This document shows positions 17,893 through 26,339 of a stretch of DNA of 64,000 nucleotides, piece after piece. Where the stretch lies: the NCBI RefSeq assembly GCF_000814825.1, contig NZ_CP009302.1, forward strand, positions 1,550,001 through 1,614,000. The letters run 5' to 3'. The translations under genes and the position numbers were made by a program. Within the stretch, counting starts at the first letter, position 1, and each line of letters opens with the position of its first letter. The notes under the pieces are model-generated. The model saw only the letters and a program-made list of their open reading frames with translations, was not told the DNA's origin and ran no database searches. The DNA comes from Berryella intestinalis (GTDB lineage: Bacteria > Actinomycetota > Coriobacteriia > Coriobacteriales > Eggerthellaceae).

Positions 17893-17922
17893 AAAAAACG
17901 GATCCGGCAAGCCGGATCCGTT
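17893..17922 (-). terminator. Intrinsic terminator of the alpha operon (after rplQ)
   Basis: The palindromic hairpin 17897-17922 (AACGGATCCGGC, loop AA, complement) is followed on the minus strand by six T (17893-17898 region). It lies 30 bases beyond the rplQ stop and directly before ecfT, so ecfT is probably expressed by read-through or its own weak promoter. Confidence 0.88.
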
Positions 17923-17951
17923 CTCGCTTTCGCATGGGTGGAAACGACAGG

Positions 17952-18494
17952 CTACTCGGCCTTCGTCTCCTCGGCTTTGGCCTCTTCGGCCTTGGCCTCG
18001 ACCGGAGCCTCGGTTGCAGCCTCGGCGGCTTCGGTCTCGACGACCTCGGCCTCGGCGGGCTTCTCCTCGGTCGCCTCGACCTTCTTGGGGGCAACCTTCT
18101 TCGGAGCGGCCTTGGCGGCCTTCTTCTTCACCGGCTCGGTGCACAGCTCCATGACCACCATGGGGGCGTTGTCGCCCTTGCGGTAGCCCAGCTTCATGAT
18201 GCGGGTGTAGCCGCCGTTGCGGTCGGCGAACAGGCCCTGCTCGACCTTCTCGAAGATCTCGCGCACCAGTTCCTTGTCACCGCCGAGCTTGGCGATGGCG
18301 AGGCGGCGGGAATGAAGGTCGCCCTTCTTCGCCCAGGTGATGATGCGATCGACGTCGGGGCGGATCTCCTTGGCGCGCGACTCGATGGTCTTGATGCGGT
18401 CGTTGGCCAGAAGAGCGCTGACGAGGCTGCGCTTCATCGCACGCGTATGGCTCGTGTCGGTACCGAGCTTGCGGCCCTTGTAGTTGTGTCTCAT
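17952..18494 (-). CDS. rplQ: 50S ribosomal protein L17 with acidic/Ala-rich tail
   Basis: 180 aa. The first 118 residues are a normal L17 (MRHNYKGRKLGTDTSHTRAM, then LANDRIKTIESRAKEIRP and GGYTRIMKLGYRKGDNAPM). The last 60 residues are a Lys/Pro then Glu/Ala-rich extension, as seen in several actinobacterial ribosomal proteins but absent from E. coli L17. Last gene of the alpha operon, 13 bases after rpoA. Confidence 0.96.
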   Translation of the reverse strand: MRHNYKGRKLGTDTSHTRAMKRSLVSALLANDRIKTIESRAKEIRPDVDRIITWAKKGDLHSRRLAIAKLGGDKELVREIFEKVEQGLFADRNGGYTRIMKLGYRKGDNAPMVVMELCTEPVKKKAAKAAPKKVAPKKVEATEEKPAEAEVVETEAAEAATEAPVEAKAEEAKAEETKAE

Positions 18495-18507
18495 GGTCTC
18501 GTATCTC

Positions 18508-19458
18508 CTATAGCTTCAAGTTCAAGCCCATGGAGATGAGCTTGTCCTTCACTTCCTCAATGGACTTGGCGCCGAAGTTCCTGATGTTCAGCAGGTCGTT
18601 CTCGGAGAACTCGACCAGCTGGCGCACGGAATGGATGCCGGCGCGCTTCAGGCAGTTGTAGGAGCGGACGGAAAGGTCCAGATCCTCGATCTGCTTGTCG
18701 AGCTCGACGTTGGTCTCCTGGCCCTCGGGGGTGAAGATCGAGGGGATCTCCATCTCCTCTTCCTCTTCGTCTCCGGAAAGGACCATGAAGGCGCCCATGT
18801 ACTGGTTGATGATGTTCACCGCGCGCAGGACCGCCTCGACGGGGGTGGAAGATCCGTCGGTTTCGACCTCGAGGACCAGCTTGTCGTAGTCGGTGCGCTG
18901 GCCGACGCGGGTGTTGACCACGTTCATGGTGCAGCGGCGCACCGGCGAGAACAGCGAGTCGACATGGATGATGCCGATGGGGTCCTCGGTGCGCTTGTTG
19001 CGCTCGGCCGAAACGTAGCCGCGGCCCACGCCGATGCGGACGCTCATCTCGAGCTGGCCGCCATCGGCGACCGTCGCGATGACGTGCTCGGGGTTGATCA
19101 GCGTGAACTCGGTGGGAACTTCGAGGTCGGCTCCGGTCACGACGCAGGGGCCCTCGACGGACACATGGGCGATGGCCTGCTCGATGTCGGAGTTGAGAGC
19201 CTGGAAGACCAGGCCCTTCACGTTCAGAACGATATCGGTGATGTCTTCGATGACGCCTTCGGCGGTGGTGAACTCATGCTGCACGCCCTCGATCTGGATC
19301 GCCGTCGCACGCGCGCCGTCCAAAGACGAAAGCAGAACGCGACGCAGCGAGTTGCCCAGAGTGTTGCCGTAGCCGCGCTCGAGCGGCTCGACAATGAAAC
19401 GAGCGAGGGTGTCGCTCACTTCTTCCGTTGTAACTGTAGGCCTCATGAACTCTGTCAT
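18508..19458 (-). CDS. rpoA: DNA-directed RNA polymerase subunit alpha
   Basis: 316 aa. N-terminal dimerisation domain with FIVEPLERGYGNTLGNSLRR and the central insert domain with VGRGYVSAERNK and EAVLRAVNII; C-terminal DNA-binding domain with SVRSYNCLKRAGIHSV and LNIRNFGAKSIEEVKDKL. Full length. Sits between rpsD and rplQ in the conserved alpha operon. Confidence 0.98.
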   Translation of the reverse strand: MTEFMRPTVTTEEVSDTLARFIVEPLERGYGNTLGNSLRRVLLSSLDGARATAIQIEGVQHEFTTAEGVIEDITDIVLNVKGLVFQALNSDIEQAIAHVSVEGPCVVTGADLEVPTEFTLINPEHVIATVADGGQLEMSVRIGVGRGYVSAERNKRTEDPIGIIHVDSLFSPVRRCTMNVVNTRVGQRTDYDKLVLEVETDGSSTPVEAVLRAVNIINQYMGAFMVLSGDEEEEEMEIPSIFTPEGQETNVELDKQIEDLDLSVRSYNCLKRAGIHSVRQLVEFSENDLLNIRNFGAKSIEEVKDKLISMGLNLKL

Positions 19459-19488
19459 GCTTGGTAAGCCTCCTTACTTTGGGCGTGA

Positions 19489-20082
19489 TTACTTCGAGTA
19501 GAGTTCGACGATGAGCTGTTCGTTGATGTCCAGATCAATCTGATCACGCGTGGGAAGCGACGAAACGCTGCCCTGAAGCTTCTCGATATCGACCTCGAGC
19601 CATGCGGGAACGGCAACGCGCTCGTTGCTGACCAGGGCGCTCTTGATAACCAAAAGCTCCTTGGCCTTGGGAGCGACCGCGATCACGTCGCCGGGGCGGA
19701 CGCGGTACGACGGGATGTCGACGCTGCGGCCGTTCACGGTGAAGTGAGCGTGGGTGACCGCCTGGCGGGCTTCCTTGCGAGTACGGGCGAAGCCGAGGCG
19801 GAACACCACGTTGTCGAGGCGGGACTCGAGGATGGTGAGGAGGTTCTCGCCGGTGACGCCCTCCATAGCCTTGGCGCGCTTGAAGTAGCTGCGGAACTGC
19901 TTCTCCAGAACGCCGTAGATGAACTTGGCCTTCTGCTTCTCGCGAAGCTGCTGGCCGTACTCGCTCTCCTTGCGGCGGCGCTTGGGCTCGCGCTTGGATT
20001 CTTTAGTGGTATAGCCGAGGACGGAGGGCTCGATGCCCAGCTGCCTGCAGCGCTTCAGAACCGGAGTCCTGTCAATTGCCAT
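19489..20082 (-). CDS. rpsD: 30S ribosomal protein S4
   Basis: 197 aa. Assembly-initiating 30S protein; in E. coli S4 also represses its operon by binding its mRNA. S4 domain LDNVVFRLGFARTRKEARQ followed by VTHAHFTVNGRSVDIPSYRV is clear. The N-terminus lacks the usual four-cysteine zinc site: there is one Cys near residue 12 (LKRCRQLG), so this looks like a zinc-independent form. Confidence 0.97.
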   Translation of the reverse strand: MAIDRTPVLKRCRQLGIEPSVLGYTTKESKREPKRRRKESEYGQQLREKQKAKFIYGVLEKQFRSYFKRAKAMEGVTGENLLTILESRLDNVVFRLGFARTRKEARQAVTHAHFTVNGRSVDIPSYRVRPGDVIAVAPKAKELLVIKSALVSNERVAVPAWLEVDIEKLQGSVSSLPTRDQIDLDINEQLIVELYSK

Positions 20083-20099
20083 GATCTAAATCCTTTCAA

Positions 20100-20498
<399 letters not shown>

Positions 20499-20508
20499 TT
20501 AGCTACCC

Positions 20509-20877
20509 CTACTTCTTCTTGCCGCCGATTTGCTTGCGAGGACCCTTGCGCGTACGAGCGTTCGTGTGGGTGCGCTGACCGCGAACGGGCAGGCCACGAC
20601 GATGGCGCAGGCCTCGGTAGCAACCGATCTCCATGAGGCGCTTGATGTTCTGGGAAACCTCGCGATGCAGGTCGCCCTCGACCGTGAGGTTGCCCTGGAT
20701 GTAGTCGCGGAGCTTGGACAGATCGTCTTCCGTCAGGTCATTGCAGCGGGTGTCGGGGTTGACACCGGTTTCCGCAAGAATCTTCTTGGAAGTCGTCAGA
20801 CCGATGCCGTAGATGTAGGTCAGACCGATCTCGACGCGCTTTTCGCGCGGGAGGTCGACACCAACAAGACGAGCCAT
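20509..20877 (-). CDS. rpsM: 30S ribosomal protein S13
   Basis: 122 aa. Small-subunit head protein. [20 protein letters not shown] at the N-terminus, YIYGIG, and the tRNA-contacting basic C-terminus [20 protein letters not shown] followed by a Lys/Arg tail. Standard position between rpmJ and rpsK. Confidence 0.98.
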   Translation of the reverse strand: MARLVGVDLPREKRVEIGLTYIYGIGLTTSKKILAETGVNPDTRCNDLTEDDLSKLRDYIQGNLTVEGDLHREVSQNIKRLMEIGCYRGLRHRRGLPVRGQRTHTNARTRKGPRKQIGGKKK

Positions 20878-20894
20878 ATGCTTATCTCCTCTTT

Positions 20895-21008
20895 CTAGCC
20901 TTGACGCTGTTTATGACGCGGGTTTTCGCAGATCACAAAGATCTTGCCGTGGCGACGCACGATTTTGCACTTATCGCACATCTTCTTGACCGAAGGGCGT
21001 ACCTTCAT
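20895..21008 (-). CDS. rpmJ: 50S ribosomal protein L36
   Basis: 37 aa. [20 protein letters not shown] followed by [17 protein letters not shown]: the zinc-ribbon C+ form with CxxC, a further Cys and a His. A GGAAAGAAGGAA-type ribosome site precedes the ATG. The reading frame is open upstream for a long way, but that part is not coding. Confidence 0.97.
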   Translation of the reverse strand: MKVRPSVKKMCDKCKIVRRHGKIFVICENPRHKQRQG

Positions 21009-21178
21009 GTTTTCTTCCTTTCGGCGTTCTACCAATTCGTCTATCTCAAACGGCCAGCCGCTGCCGTTGTTGTCTGCCCTGCTACCTGCTTGGAAAAGGC
21101 TCTCCGAGCCAAACGAGCGACAGCGCGCGGCCCGCGAGCGGGAAGCGCGATCGTCGCTTTGTCTGAAAAGTCGAAAAC

Positions 21179-21203
21179 GCGACCGTTCAGAAAAAGCGGT
21201 CGC
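21179..21203 (-). terminator. Possible weak terminator/attenuator after infA
   Basis: A 7-bp stem (GCGACCG 21179-21185 with 21197-21203) with an 11-base loop starts at the infA stop codon and is followed on the minus strand by GTTTTC and, further on, CTTTTC. The T run is short, so it may only attenuate transcription into the rest of the alpha operon. The space 21009-21178 holds nothing else I recognise. Confidence 0.35.
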
Positions 21204-21421
21204 TACTTGAAGCGGTACGTGATGCGCCCTCGGTTGAGGTCGTACACGGAAAGCTCCACCGTCACCTTGTCCCCGGGAAGGATCTTGATGTAGTGCATGC
21301 GCATCTTTCCGGAGATATGGGCCAAGATGGTGTGGCCGTTCTCGAGTTCGACGCGAAACATTGCGTTGGGCAATGCTTCTTGCACGGTTCCTTCGAGCTC
21401 GATGACATCTTGTTTGGTCAA
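21203..21421 (-). CDS. infA: Translation initiation factor IF-1
   Basis: 72 aa, normal length. S1-like OB-fold protein that blocks the ribosomal A site during initiation: [59 protein letters not shown]. The start is TTG at 21421, with AAAGGAG 6 bases upstream; no ATG or GTG fits the family N-terminus. First gene of the alpha operon here. A TGCTAGCAT on the minus strand at about 21470-21478 could be its extended -10. Confidence 0.96.
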   Translation of the reverse strand: MTKQDVIELEGTVQEALPNAMFRVELENGHTILAHISGKMRMHYIKILPGDKVTVELSVYDLNRGRITYRFK

Positions 21422-21885
21422 AAGTGCTCCTTTGCATAAGCAAATCGACAGTAAGCAGCAACTCTAGATGCTAGCAGATGTTCAGTCTGAAATGCTTGGG
21501 ATTTTTTGAGCACAAAAAAATTCCGACCATCCCCCGCCCTTCTGGGCCGATGGCTCGTAATGCCTGCATGTCAGGCGCGCGACTCTCAAGATCGCGCAGT
21601 CCGCGCATCCTCGGAACCGAGGAGGGGACCGCCAGGTATTCTGCGTGTCCCGAAAGCCGGCGCTGGGCGCTGCGGTTTCGGCACGCGAGCCGCCTTGTCG
21701 GCTCGAAGTAGCGACGCGCCCGTAGACGCGAACCGCTGCATTGTAACCCGAATGCGGGTAGAAGGCAAGCAGCGCTGCGCGAACACGGGCGCCGAGCGCT
21801 CTGCGCCGCGAAACGAGCGCGATGCCGCAGCGCGCCGACCGGGAATCCCGACCGGCGCGCCGCAGCTGCAAAGAGCTCGGACGAA
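21422..21885. other. Intergenic region between infA and fixX
   Basis: About 460 bases with no credible ORF. It should hold the infA promoter near its left end (TGCTAGCAT, minus strand). A long hairpin at 21830-21860 (GCGCGCCG stem, then CGGG/CCCG inside, symmetric AC internal loops) lies 25 bases past the fixX stop and may end the fix transcript, but it lacks a T run. A short hairpin GCCTG-catgt-CAGGC is near 21560. No tRNA fold was found. Confidence 0.4.
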
Positions 21886-22185
21886 CTATCCGAAGCGGTA
21901 CTCGACGCCCATCGTGGGCTGCGGGTTCTCCCATTTGACGACGATCGTGTCCCCGCATGCGATACGGCAGGTCCCGCACTCCAGGCACCCGGCGTAATCG
22001 AACGACAGCGCCCCTCCCTCGTCTACACGGTACAGGGCCGCCGGGCACACGCGCACCAGCTTCATGAACTCGTCGATATCGGGGTCCTTCGCAAGCTCGA
22101 TGTGGGCGTTCTCCTCATCGACCTCGTATTTGTCCAATGCGAGGAACTCGTCGACGTTGACGGTATGCATCTCGGCGTTGCTCAT
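21886..22185 (-). CDS. fixX: FixX ferredoxin-like protein
   Basis: 99 aa from the ATG at 22185, which overlaps the fixC stop as ATGA; a GTG at 22197 would add four residues. Iron-sulfur protein that passes electrons between FixC and the FixAB flavoprotein/quinone pool. Cysteine motifs VCPAALY and CLECGTCRIAC define a single [4Fe-4S] site of the FixX type. Last gene of fixABCX on the minus strand. Confidence 0.94.
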   Translation of the reverse strand: MSNAEMHTVNVDEFLALDKYEVDEENAHIELAKDPDIDEFMKLVRVCPAALYRVDEGGALSFDYAGCLECGTCRIACGDTIVVKWENPQPTMGVEYRFG

Positions 22186-23483
22186 AGGGCCTTGCACGCT
22201 CCCCTCATCTCGAGAGCCAGCTTAATGAGCCCTCTCTTCTTCAACACGGGCATCATGCGCTTCATCAGCGGCGCCTGAGGGGCCCCGTTCACAACGAAAA
22301 GCTCGTTCATCAGCTCTTTCGCCAGAGACGGGTAATCCTTGAACAGGGAGTCCCACCCCTCCATGGTATGCGGCCAGCGCCGGAACGTCTTCAGATCCCC
22401 GATCACGAAGGACCCCTCCATGCGCGTGCGGTAGGATGCGAGGCCCTCCTTGCCGGTATCGCCCCGATCGATGGCCTCGATGACGGCCTCGGCGGCCATG
22501 CGCCCCGAAGCCACGGCGAAGTCCATCCCGCGCACCTGGTAACCCATGTTCATGCACAGGCCCGCCGTTTCACCGGCGATGACGCACCCGTCGAACACGT
22601 ATTCGGGAACCATGTCGAACCCGCCTTCGGGAACCATGTGCCCGGAATGCTCGGCCAGCTTCGCGCCTCGGATGATGGGGGCGACCGCCGGGTGGCGCTT
22701 GAAGTCCTCGAGCATCCGGCAGATCGAATGGGGGTTCGACCCGCGGGCCGCCGTCTCGATGGTCGCCACGAGGCCCAGGCTGATCGACTCTTTGTTCGTG
22801 TAGAGGAACCCTCCGCCGACGTTGCCATGCGTGCAGTCTCCCACGAACAGCATGGCCGCGCCCTGCCCCTCCGGGCACAGGAAGCGATCCTCGATCTGCG
22901 AAGGGGCCAACTCGAACACCTGCTTGATCCCTACGGCCATCTGGCTGGGCTTCGGGCGCGGGTTACCCAGGCACTTCTCGGCGAGGAGGGGGTTGGCGCC
23001 CTCGGCGAGCACCACCGCCTGGGCCGTTATCTCGTCTTCGCCGGCACGGACTCCCACGACCTTCCCCGATCCGTCCTTGATGAGCTCTTCCACCGCGATG
23101 CCGCAGATGTACTCGGCACCCGCCTCCTCGGCCTTGGAGGCGAGCCACTGGTCGAACGGCGCGCGCAGGACCGAGTAGGAGTCCCGGCCTTCGGCCGCCA
23201 GCTCGTCGCTGGTGAAATCGATGGTCGTGGCCGCGCGGGCGTCCATCAGGACCATGCGCTCGTGGGTGATCCGGCGCTCGAGGGGCGCTTCCTCCTCGAA
23301 GTTCGGGAACACCTCCTTCAGGGCATGCGAGTAGATGCGGCCGCCCGTCATGTTCTTGGCGCCGGCGAAGTTACCCCGCTCGACCACCAGAACGCTCTTG
23401 CCCGCGCGGGCCAGCACGTATGCGGCCACGGCCCCGGCGCATCCGGAGCCGACGACTATCGCGTCGAAATCGGTATCGGACAC
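22182..23483 (-). CDS. fixC: FixC, ETF-quinone oxidoreductase-like FAD protein
   Basis: 433 aa. N-terminal dinucleotide fold DAIVVGSGCAGAVAAYVLA with VVERG for FAD, GGRIYSHAL, the VLAEGANPLLAEK loop and a second FAD contact GDTG/GETAGLCMNMGYQVRGMD late in the chain. Homologues take electrons from the FixAB flavoprotein and couple to quinone and ferredoxin. GTG start at 23483, preceded by AAGGGGG. It is 10 bases after fixB. In the Cai context it should feed or bifurcate electrons for crotonobetainyl-CoA reduction. Confidence 0.95.
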   Translation of the reverse strand: MSDTDFDAIVVGSGCAGAVAAYVLARAGKSVLVVERGNFAGAKNMTGGRIYSHALKEVFPNFEEEAPLERRITHERMVLMDARAATTIDFTSDELAAEGRDSYSVLRAPFDQWLASKAEEAGAEYICGIAVEELIKDGSGKVVGVRAGEDEITAQAVVLAEGANPLLAEKCLGNPRPKPSQMAVGIKQVFELAPSQIEDRFLCPEGQGAAMLFVGDCTHGNVGGGFLYTNKESISLGLVATIETAARGSNPHSICRMLEDFKRHPAVAPIIRGAKLAEHSGHMVPEGGFDMVPEYVFDGCVIAGETAGLCMNMGYQVRGMDFAVASGRMAAEAVIEAIDRGDTGKEGLASYRTRMEGSFVIGDLKTFRRWPHTMEGWDSLFKDYPSLAKELMNELFVVNGAPQAPLMKRMMPVLKKRGLIKLALEMRGACKAL

Positions 23484-23493
23484 CGTTTCCCCC

Positions 23494-24378
23494 TTACAGA
23501 GCGGCCGTCAGGGCCGGCAGAACCTCTTTGATGTCGCCCACCAGGCCGTAATCGCATTGCTTGAACACCGCGGCGTTCTTGTCCTTGTTGATCGCGAACA
23601 CCGTGTTGGAGCGGTTGCATCCCACCATGTGCTGCATCTGCCCCGAGATACCGCAAGCGACGTAGACCTTCGGGGAGATCATGAGGCCGGACACGCCGAT
23701 GTAGGTCTCGGTGGGAAGCCAGTCGACCCCTTCCGTCAACGGCCTGGAACAGCCCAGCCCCGCCCCCAGCTTCTCGCACAGCGCGCGGGCCAGATCGAGC
23801 TGGGACTCTTCGGTGAACCCGCGCCCGGCCGCAACGACCGCGTCGGCCTTGCCCAGATCGACGCCGCTTCGCTGAAGGGGCCTCGACGACACCAGCTTCA
23901 GAGGGTTGGCCGGGGCGACCCAGGCGACCTCTTCCTCGACGCCGGCGCCCGTTGCGTCCGAGCCGTCGAACACGCCCGCGGGCACCGTGTAAACGGCCAC
24001 GTCGCCGGCGGGTTTCTGAACGCGCTCCGCGACGCCGCCGAAATACAGGCTCTTGGCGCCCTCATCGGAAAAGCCGGTCGCGTCGGTGACGACCGCCGTG
24101 CCGGCATGGGCGGCCAGGCGACCTGCGACCGCCTTCAGGCGGCGCGTAGGCTCGACCAGGACGACCCCCGGACGCTCTGATGCGAATACCGAGATCACGG
24201 TGTCGGCGGCGTCGTCTAGGACGAACCCCTCCGGAACCGAGACCTTCGCCACCTTGTCGGCGACGTTTCCGGGCGCATCGGAAAACGATACCAGGACGAC
24301 CTCGTCGGCCATGAGGCGGGCGCCTGCGGAAAGCTCGCGTGCCGCTTCGGTTCCCTCGGTGATGACAAGTGCTTTCAT
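23494..24378 (-). CDS. fixB: FixB, electron transfer flavoprotein alpha-like subunit
   Basis: 294 aa from the ATG at 24378 (MKALVITEG); the longer frame upstream is antisense shadow. C-terminal ETF-alpha FAD domain: VVAAGRGFTEESQLDLARAL, LGCSRPLTEGVDWLP, IGVSGLMISPKVYVACGISG, QHMVGCNRSNTVFAINKDKN. The N-terminal domain is divergent, as in FixB/CaiE-type proteins. Follows fixA by 43 bases. Forms a heterodimer with FixA. Confidence 0.95.
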   Translation of the reverse strand: MKALVITEGTEAARELSAGARLMADEVVLVSFSDAPGNVADKVAKVSVPEGFVLDDAADTVISVFASERPGVVLVEPTRRLKAVAGRLAAHAGTAVVTDATGFSDEGAKSLYFGGVAERVQKPAGDVAVYTVPAGVFDGSDATGAGVEEEVAWVAPANPLKLVSSRPLQRSGVDLGKADAVVAAGRGFTEESQLDLARALCEKLGAGLGCSRPLTEGVDWLPTETYIGVSGLMISPKVYVACGISGQMQHMVGCNRSNTVFAINKDKNAAVFKQCDYGLVGDIKEVLPALTAAL

Positions 24379-24421
24379 TGGTGTACCAACCTTCCTTCCA
24401 ACCGCGTTATCCGAAGCGGCT

Positions 24422-25177
24422 TTACAGAGATGCCTTGAGCGCTGCGACGAAGCGCTCGATCGCGCCGTCGTCCGATGCATCCAGAACCTCGAGCTTGCGC
24501 TCGGCGCCCTTGGGGGCCTTGCAGGAGGCGACCTCGACCGCGCGCGCGGCCGGCTCGCCGGCATCGACCGTGCTCATGGGCTTTTTCCCCGCCGCGAGGA
24601 TGTCCTTCATGCCCGGGATGCGGGGCTCGGCCGCGTCGGGAAGCACGGACACGACTGCGGGAAGAGGGACCTCGATGGTTTCAACGGCCTGCTCGGTAAC
24701 CCGTTCGACCACGAGAGACGATGCGCCGACCTCGGCTTTCGTCACCCCGTTCACAACGGGGAGGCCCAGCTTCGCCGCCAGCTGGATGTCCACTTGCTGG
24801 GCGTAGTTGTCGGCAGAGCCCCCGCCGCACACGACGAGGTCGAACGGCGCCGCATTCCCGACGAGCACGGCCAGCGCCTCGGCCGCGGCATGCGCGTCAA
24901 GATCCCCGTACCTGTCGTCGGCCGCCATAACCAGCTCGTCGATGCCCCGGGCGAGCACGTTCTTCTTCAGCTTGGGATCGTCGATCGAAGCCGGTCCGAC
25001 CGACACGGCGGTCACCGATCCGGAGGTCTCCGCGGCGAGGCGGGCGGAAAACTCGAGGGCGTTCAGGTCGTAGGCGGACACGACCCCCTTCGCCTTGGAG
25101 TAGTCCAGCGAGCCGTCCTGGAGCACCTGGATGTCCTGATCGTCGGGAACCACCTTGAACGCAGCGACGATTTTCAT
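24422..25177 (-). CDS. fixA: FixA, electron transfer flavoprotein beta-like subunit
   Basis: 251 aa. Adenine-nucleotide-binding ETF-beta family: KIVAAFKVVPDDQDI at the N-terminus, VSAYDLNALEFSARL, VSVGPASIDDPKLKKNVLAR, DLVVCGGGSADNYAQQVDIQ, LGLPVVNGVTK and PAVVSVLPDAAEPRIPGMKDI. FixA-type rather than housekeeping ETF by its partners fixB, fixC, fixX downstream. First gene of the fix unit; divergent from caiD. Confidence 0.95.
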   Translation of the reverse strand: MKIVAAFKVVPDDQDIQVLQDGSLDYSKAKGVVSAYDLNALEFSARLAAETSGSVTAVSVGPASIDDPKLKKNVLARGIDELVMAADDRYGDLDAHAAAEALAVLVGNAAPFDLVVCGGGSADNYAQQVDIQLAAKLGLPVVNGVTKAEVGASSLVVERVTEQAVETIEVPLPAVVSVLPDAAEPRIPGMKDILAAGKKPMSTVDAGEPAARAVEVASCKAPKGAERKLEVLDASDDGAIERFVAALKASL

Positions 25178-25466
25178 CTCTCACCTTTCCTTTTCGCTCG
25201 GTTTGATCGAATGCGGGGCGAATACCGGGCCCGCGCACTCGAAGCGTGACCGAAGTGTGGGCCGAGGTGCGCCCGCTGTCATCGCAAGATCTCCGTGAAA
25301 CCGGCGCTACCTAGAATCTGGCTATAGCCTGTTTTTAACTACCCTCGTGTGACCTGGAAATTAGCGCCCTGTTTGCGATGCGTGCCCGATAGGCGGCGAC
25401 TAGCATGTCCCTGAAGCGCTCGATGCAGCGCGAGACAAACAGGCCCGCAACAACCAGGGAGGGACG
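25178..25466. promoter_or_regulatory. Shared fixA/caiD divergent control region
   Basis: The 289-base gap must contain promoters for fixA (minus) and caiD (plus). It holds a 10-bp palindrome GGCTATAGCC at 25320-25329 in an AT-richer patch, and the octamer CATCGCAA twice in opposite orientation (25280-25287 plus strand, 25373-25380 minus strand). The same octamer occurs in the control region of the neighbouring cai unit at 34357-34364. No strong -35/-10 pair could be fixed by eye. Function as operators is inference. Confidence 0.45.
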
Positions 25467-26252
25467 ATGACGAACTACCACGGAACCGAAACCGTCGTAT
25501 CGGAACTGCGAGAGGACGGTCTGCTGACCATCAGGATCAACCGACCCGACGTGGCCAACGCGCTGAACGGCGCGACTTCCAAGGCCATGGAGAACATCAT
25601 GAACAACGCCGAGACCGATCCGTCGGTTCGCGCCATCATCGTGACCGGGACCGGCAAGGTGTTCTGCGCCGGCGAGGACCTCTCCGAGCTGAGCGAGGGC
25701 GGGGAGTGCCAGACCGTGACCGAGCACGGCTTCGGAGGTCTGACGGCGCGCCTGTGCTCCAAACCGGTCATCGCCGCGTGCAACGGCTCGGCGGCAGGCG
25801 GCGGCATGGAGATAGCGCTGTCCTGCGACATGGTGGTCGCCGCCGAGAACGCGAAGTTCGGCTGCACCGAGGTCGGCCTGGGGATCATCGCCTCCACCGG
25901 CGGGATCGTGCGCCTGGCCCGCGACGTGAACCGCAAGGACTGCATGGAGCTTTTGCTGACCGGCAAGAAGATCAAGGCCCCCGAAGCGAAGGAGCTGGGG
26001 CTGATCAACTACGTCGTTCCCGCCGAGCAGGTGCTGGACAAGGCCATCGAGCTGGCCGAAGCGTGCCTGAAGAACGCTCCTTTGGCCCTGAAGTGGACGA
26101 AGTACATCGTGCACGCGGCGGATCAGATGTCGGAAGAAGACGCGATGCGCTATTCCGACGCCGCCTACCGCTTCCTGGAGAAGACCGCCGACGGCATCGA
26201 GGGGCCGGCTGCGTTCGTGGAGAAGCGCGAGCCGAAATGGCAGGGCCGTTAG
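25467..26252 (+). CDS. caiD: Carnityl-CoA dehydratase (CaiD-type enoyl-CoA hydratase)
   Basis: 261 aa. Reversibly dehydrates carnityl-CoA to crotonobetainyl-CoA. Crotonase fold with CAGEDLSEL (oxyanion loop) and NGSAAGGGMEIALSCDMVVA; both acid/base glutamates known from E. coli CaiD are present at E115 (GGGME) and E135 (TEVGLG). The C-terminus IEGPAAFVEKREPKWQGR closely matches the E. coli CaiD ending. AGGGAGGG lies just before the ATG. It is alone on the plus strand, divergent from fixA and convergent with the rest of the cai genes. A general enoyl-CoA hydratase is the alternative, but context favours CaiD. Confidence 0.88.
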   Translation: MTNYHGTETVVSELREDGLLTIRINRPDVANALNGATSKAMENIMNNAETDPSVRAIIVTGTGKVFCAGEDLSELSEGGECQTVTEHGFGGLTARLCSKPVIAACNGSAAGGGMEIALSCDMVVAAENAKFGCTEVGLGIIASTGGIVRLARDVNRKDCMELLLTGKKIKAPEAKELGLINYVVPAEQVLDKAIELAEACLKNAPLALKWTKYIVHAADQMSEEDAMRYSDAAYRFLEKTADGIEGPAAFVEKREPKWQGR

Positions 26253-26278
26253 GAAACCGGGTTTCCCGAACGCACGAC

Positions 26279-26321
26279 GGGGGGAGGAAGGGCCGCGCGG
26301 CCCTTCCTCCCCCCGCTTTTT
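26279..26321. terminator. Bidirectional terminator between caiD and the MFS gene
   Basis: A perfect 36-base palindrome at 26279-26314 (GGGGGGAGGAAGGGCCGC and its complement) is followed on the plus strand by GCTTTTTCC. It lies between the convergent stops of caiD and the MFS transporter gene and probably serves caiD best, because the T run is on the plus strand. Confidence 0.88.
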
Positions 26322-26339
26322 CCACCCCCGGCGCTTCGG

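Noticed and set aside
21830-21860. Terminator for the fix unit
   Set aside because: A strong GC hairpin but no T run on either strand, so it is reported only as a hairpin within the intergenic entry.
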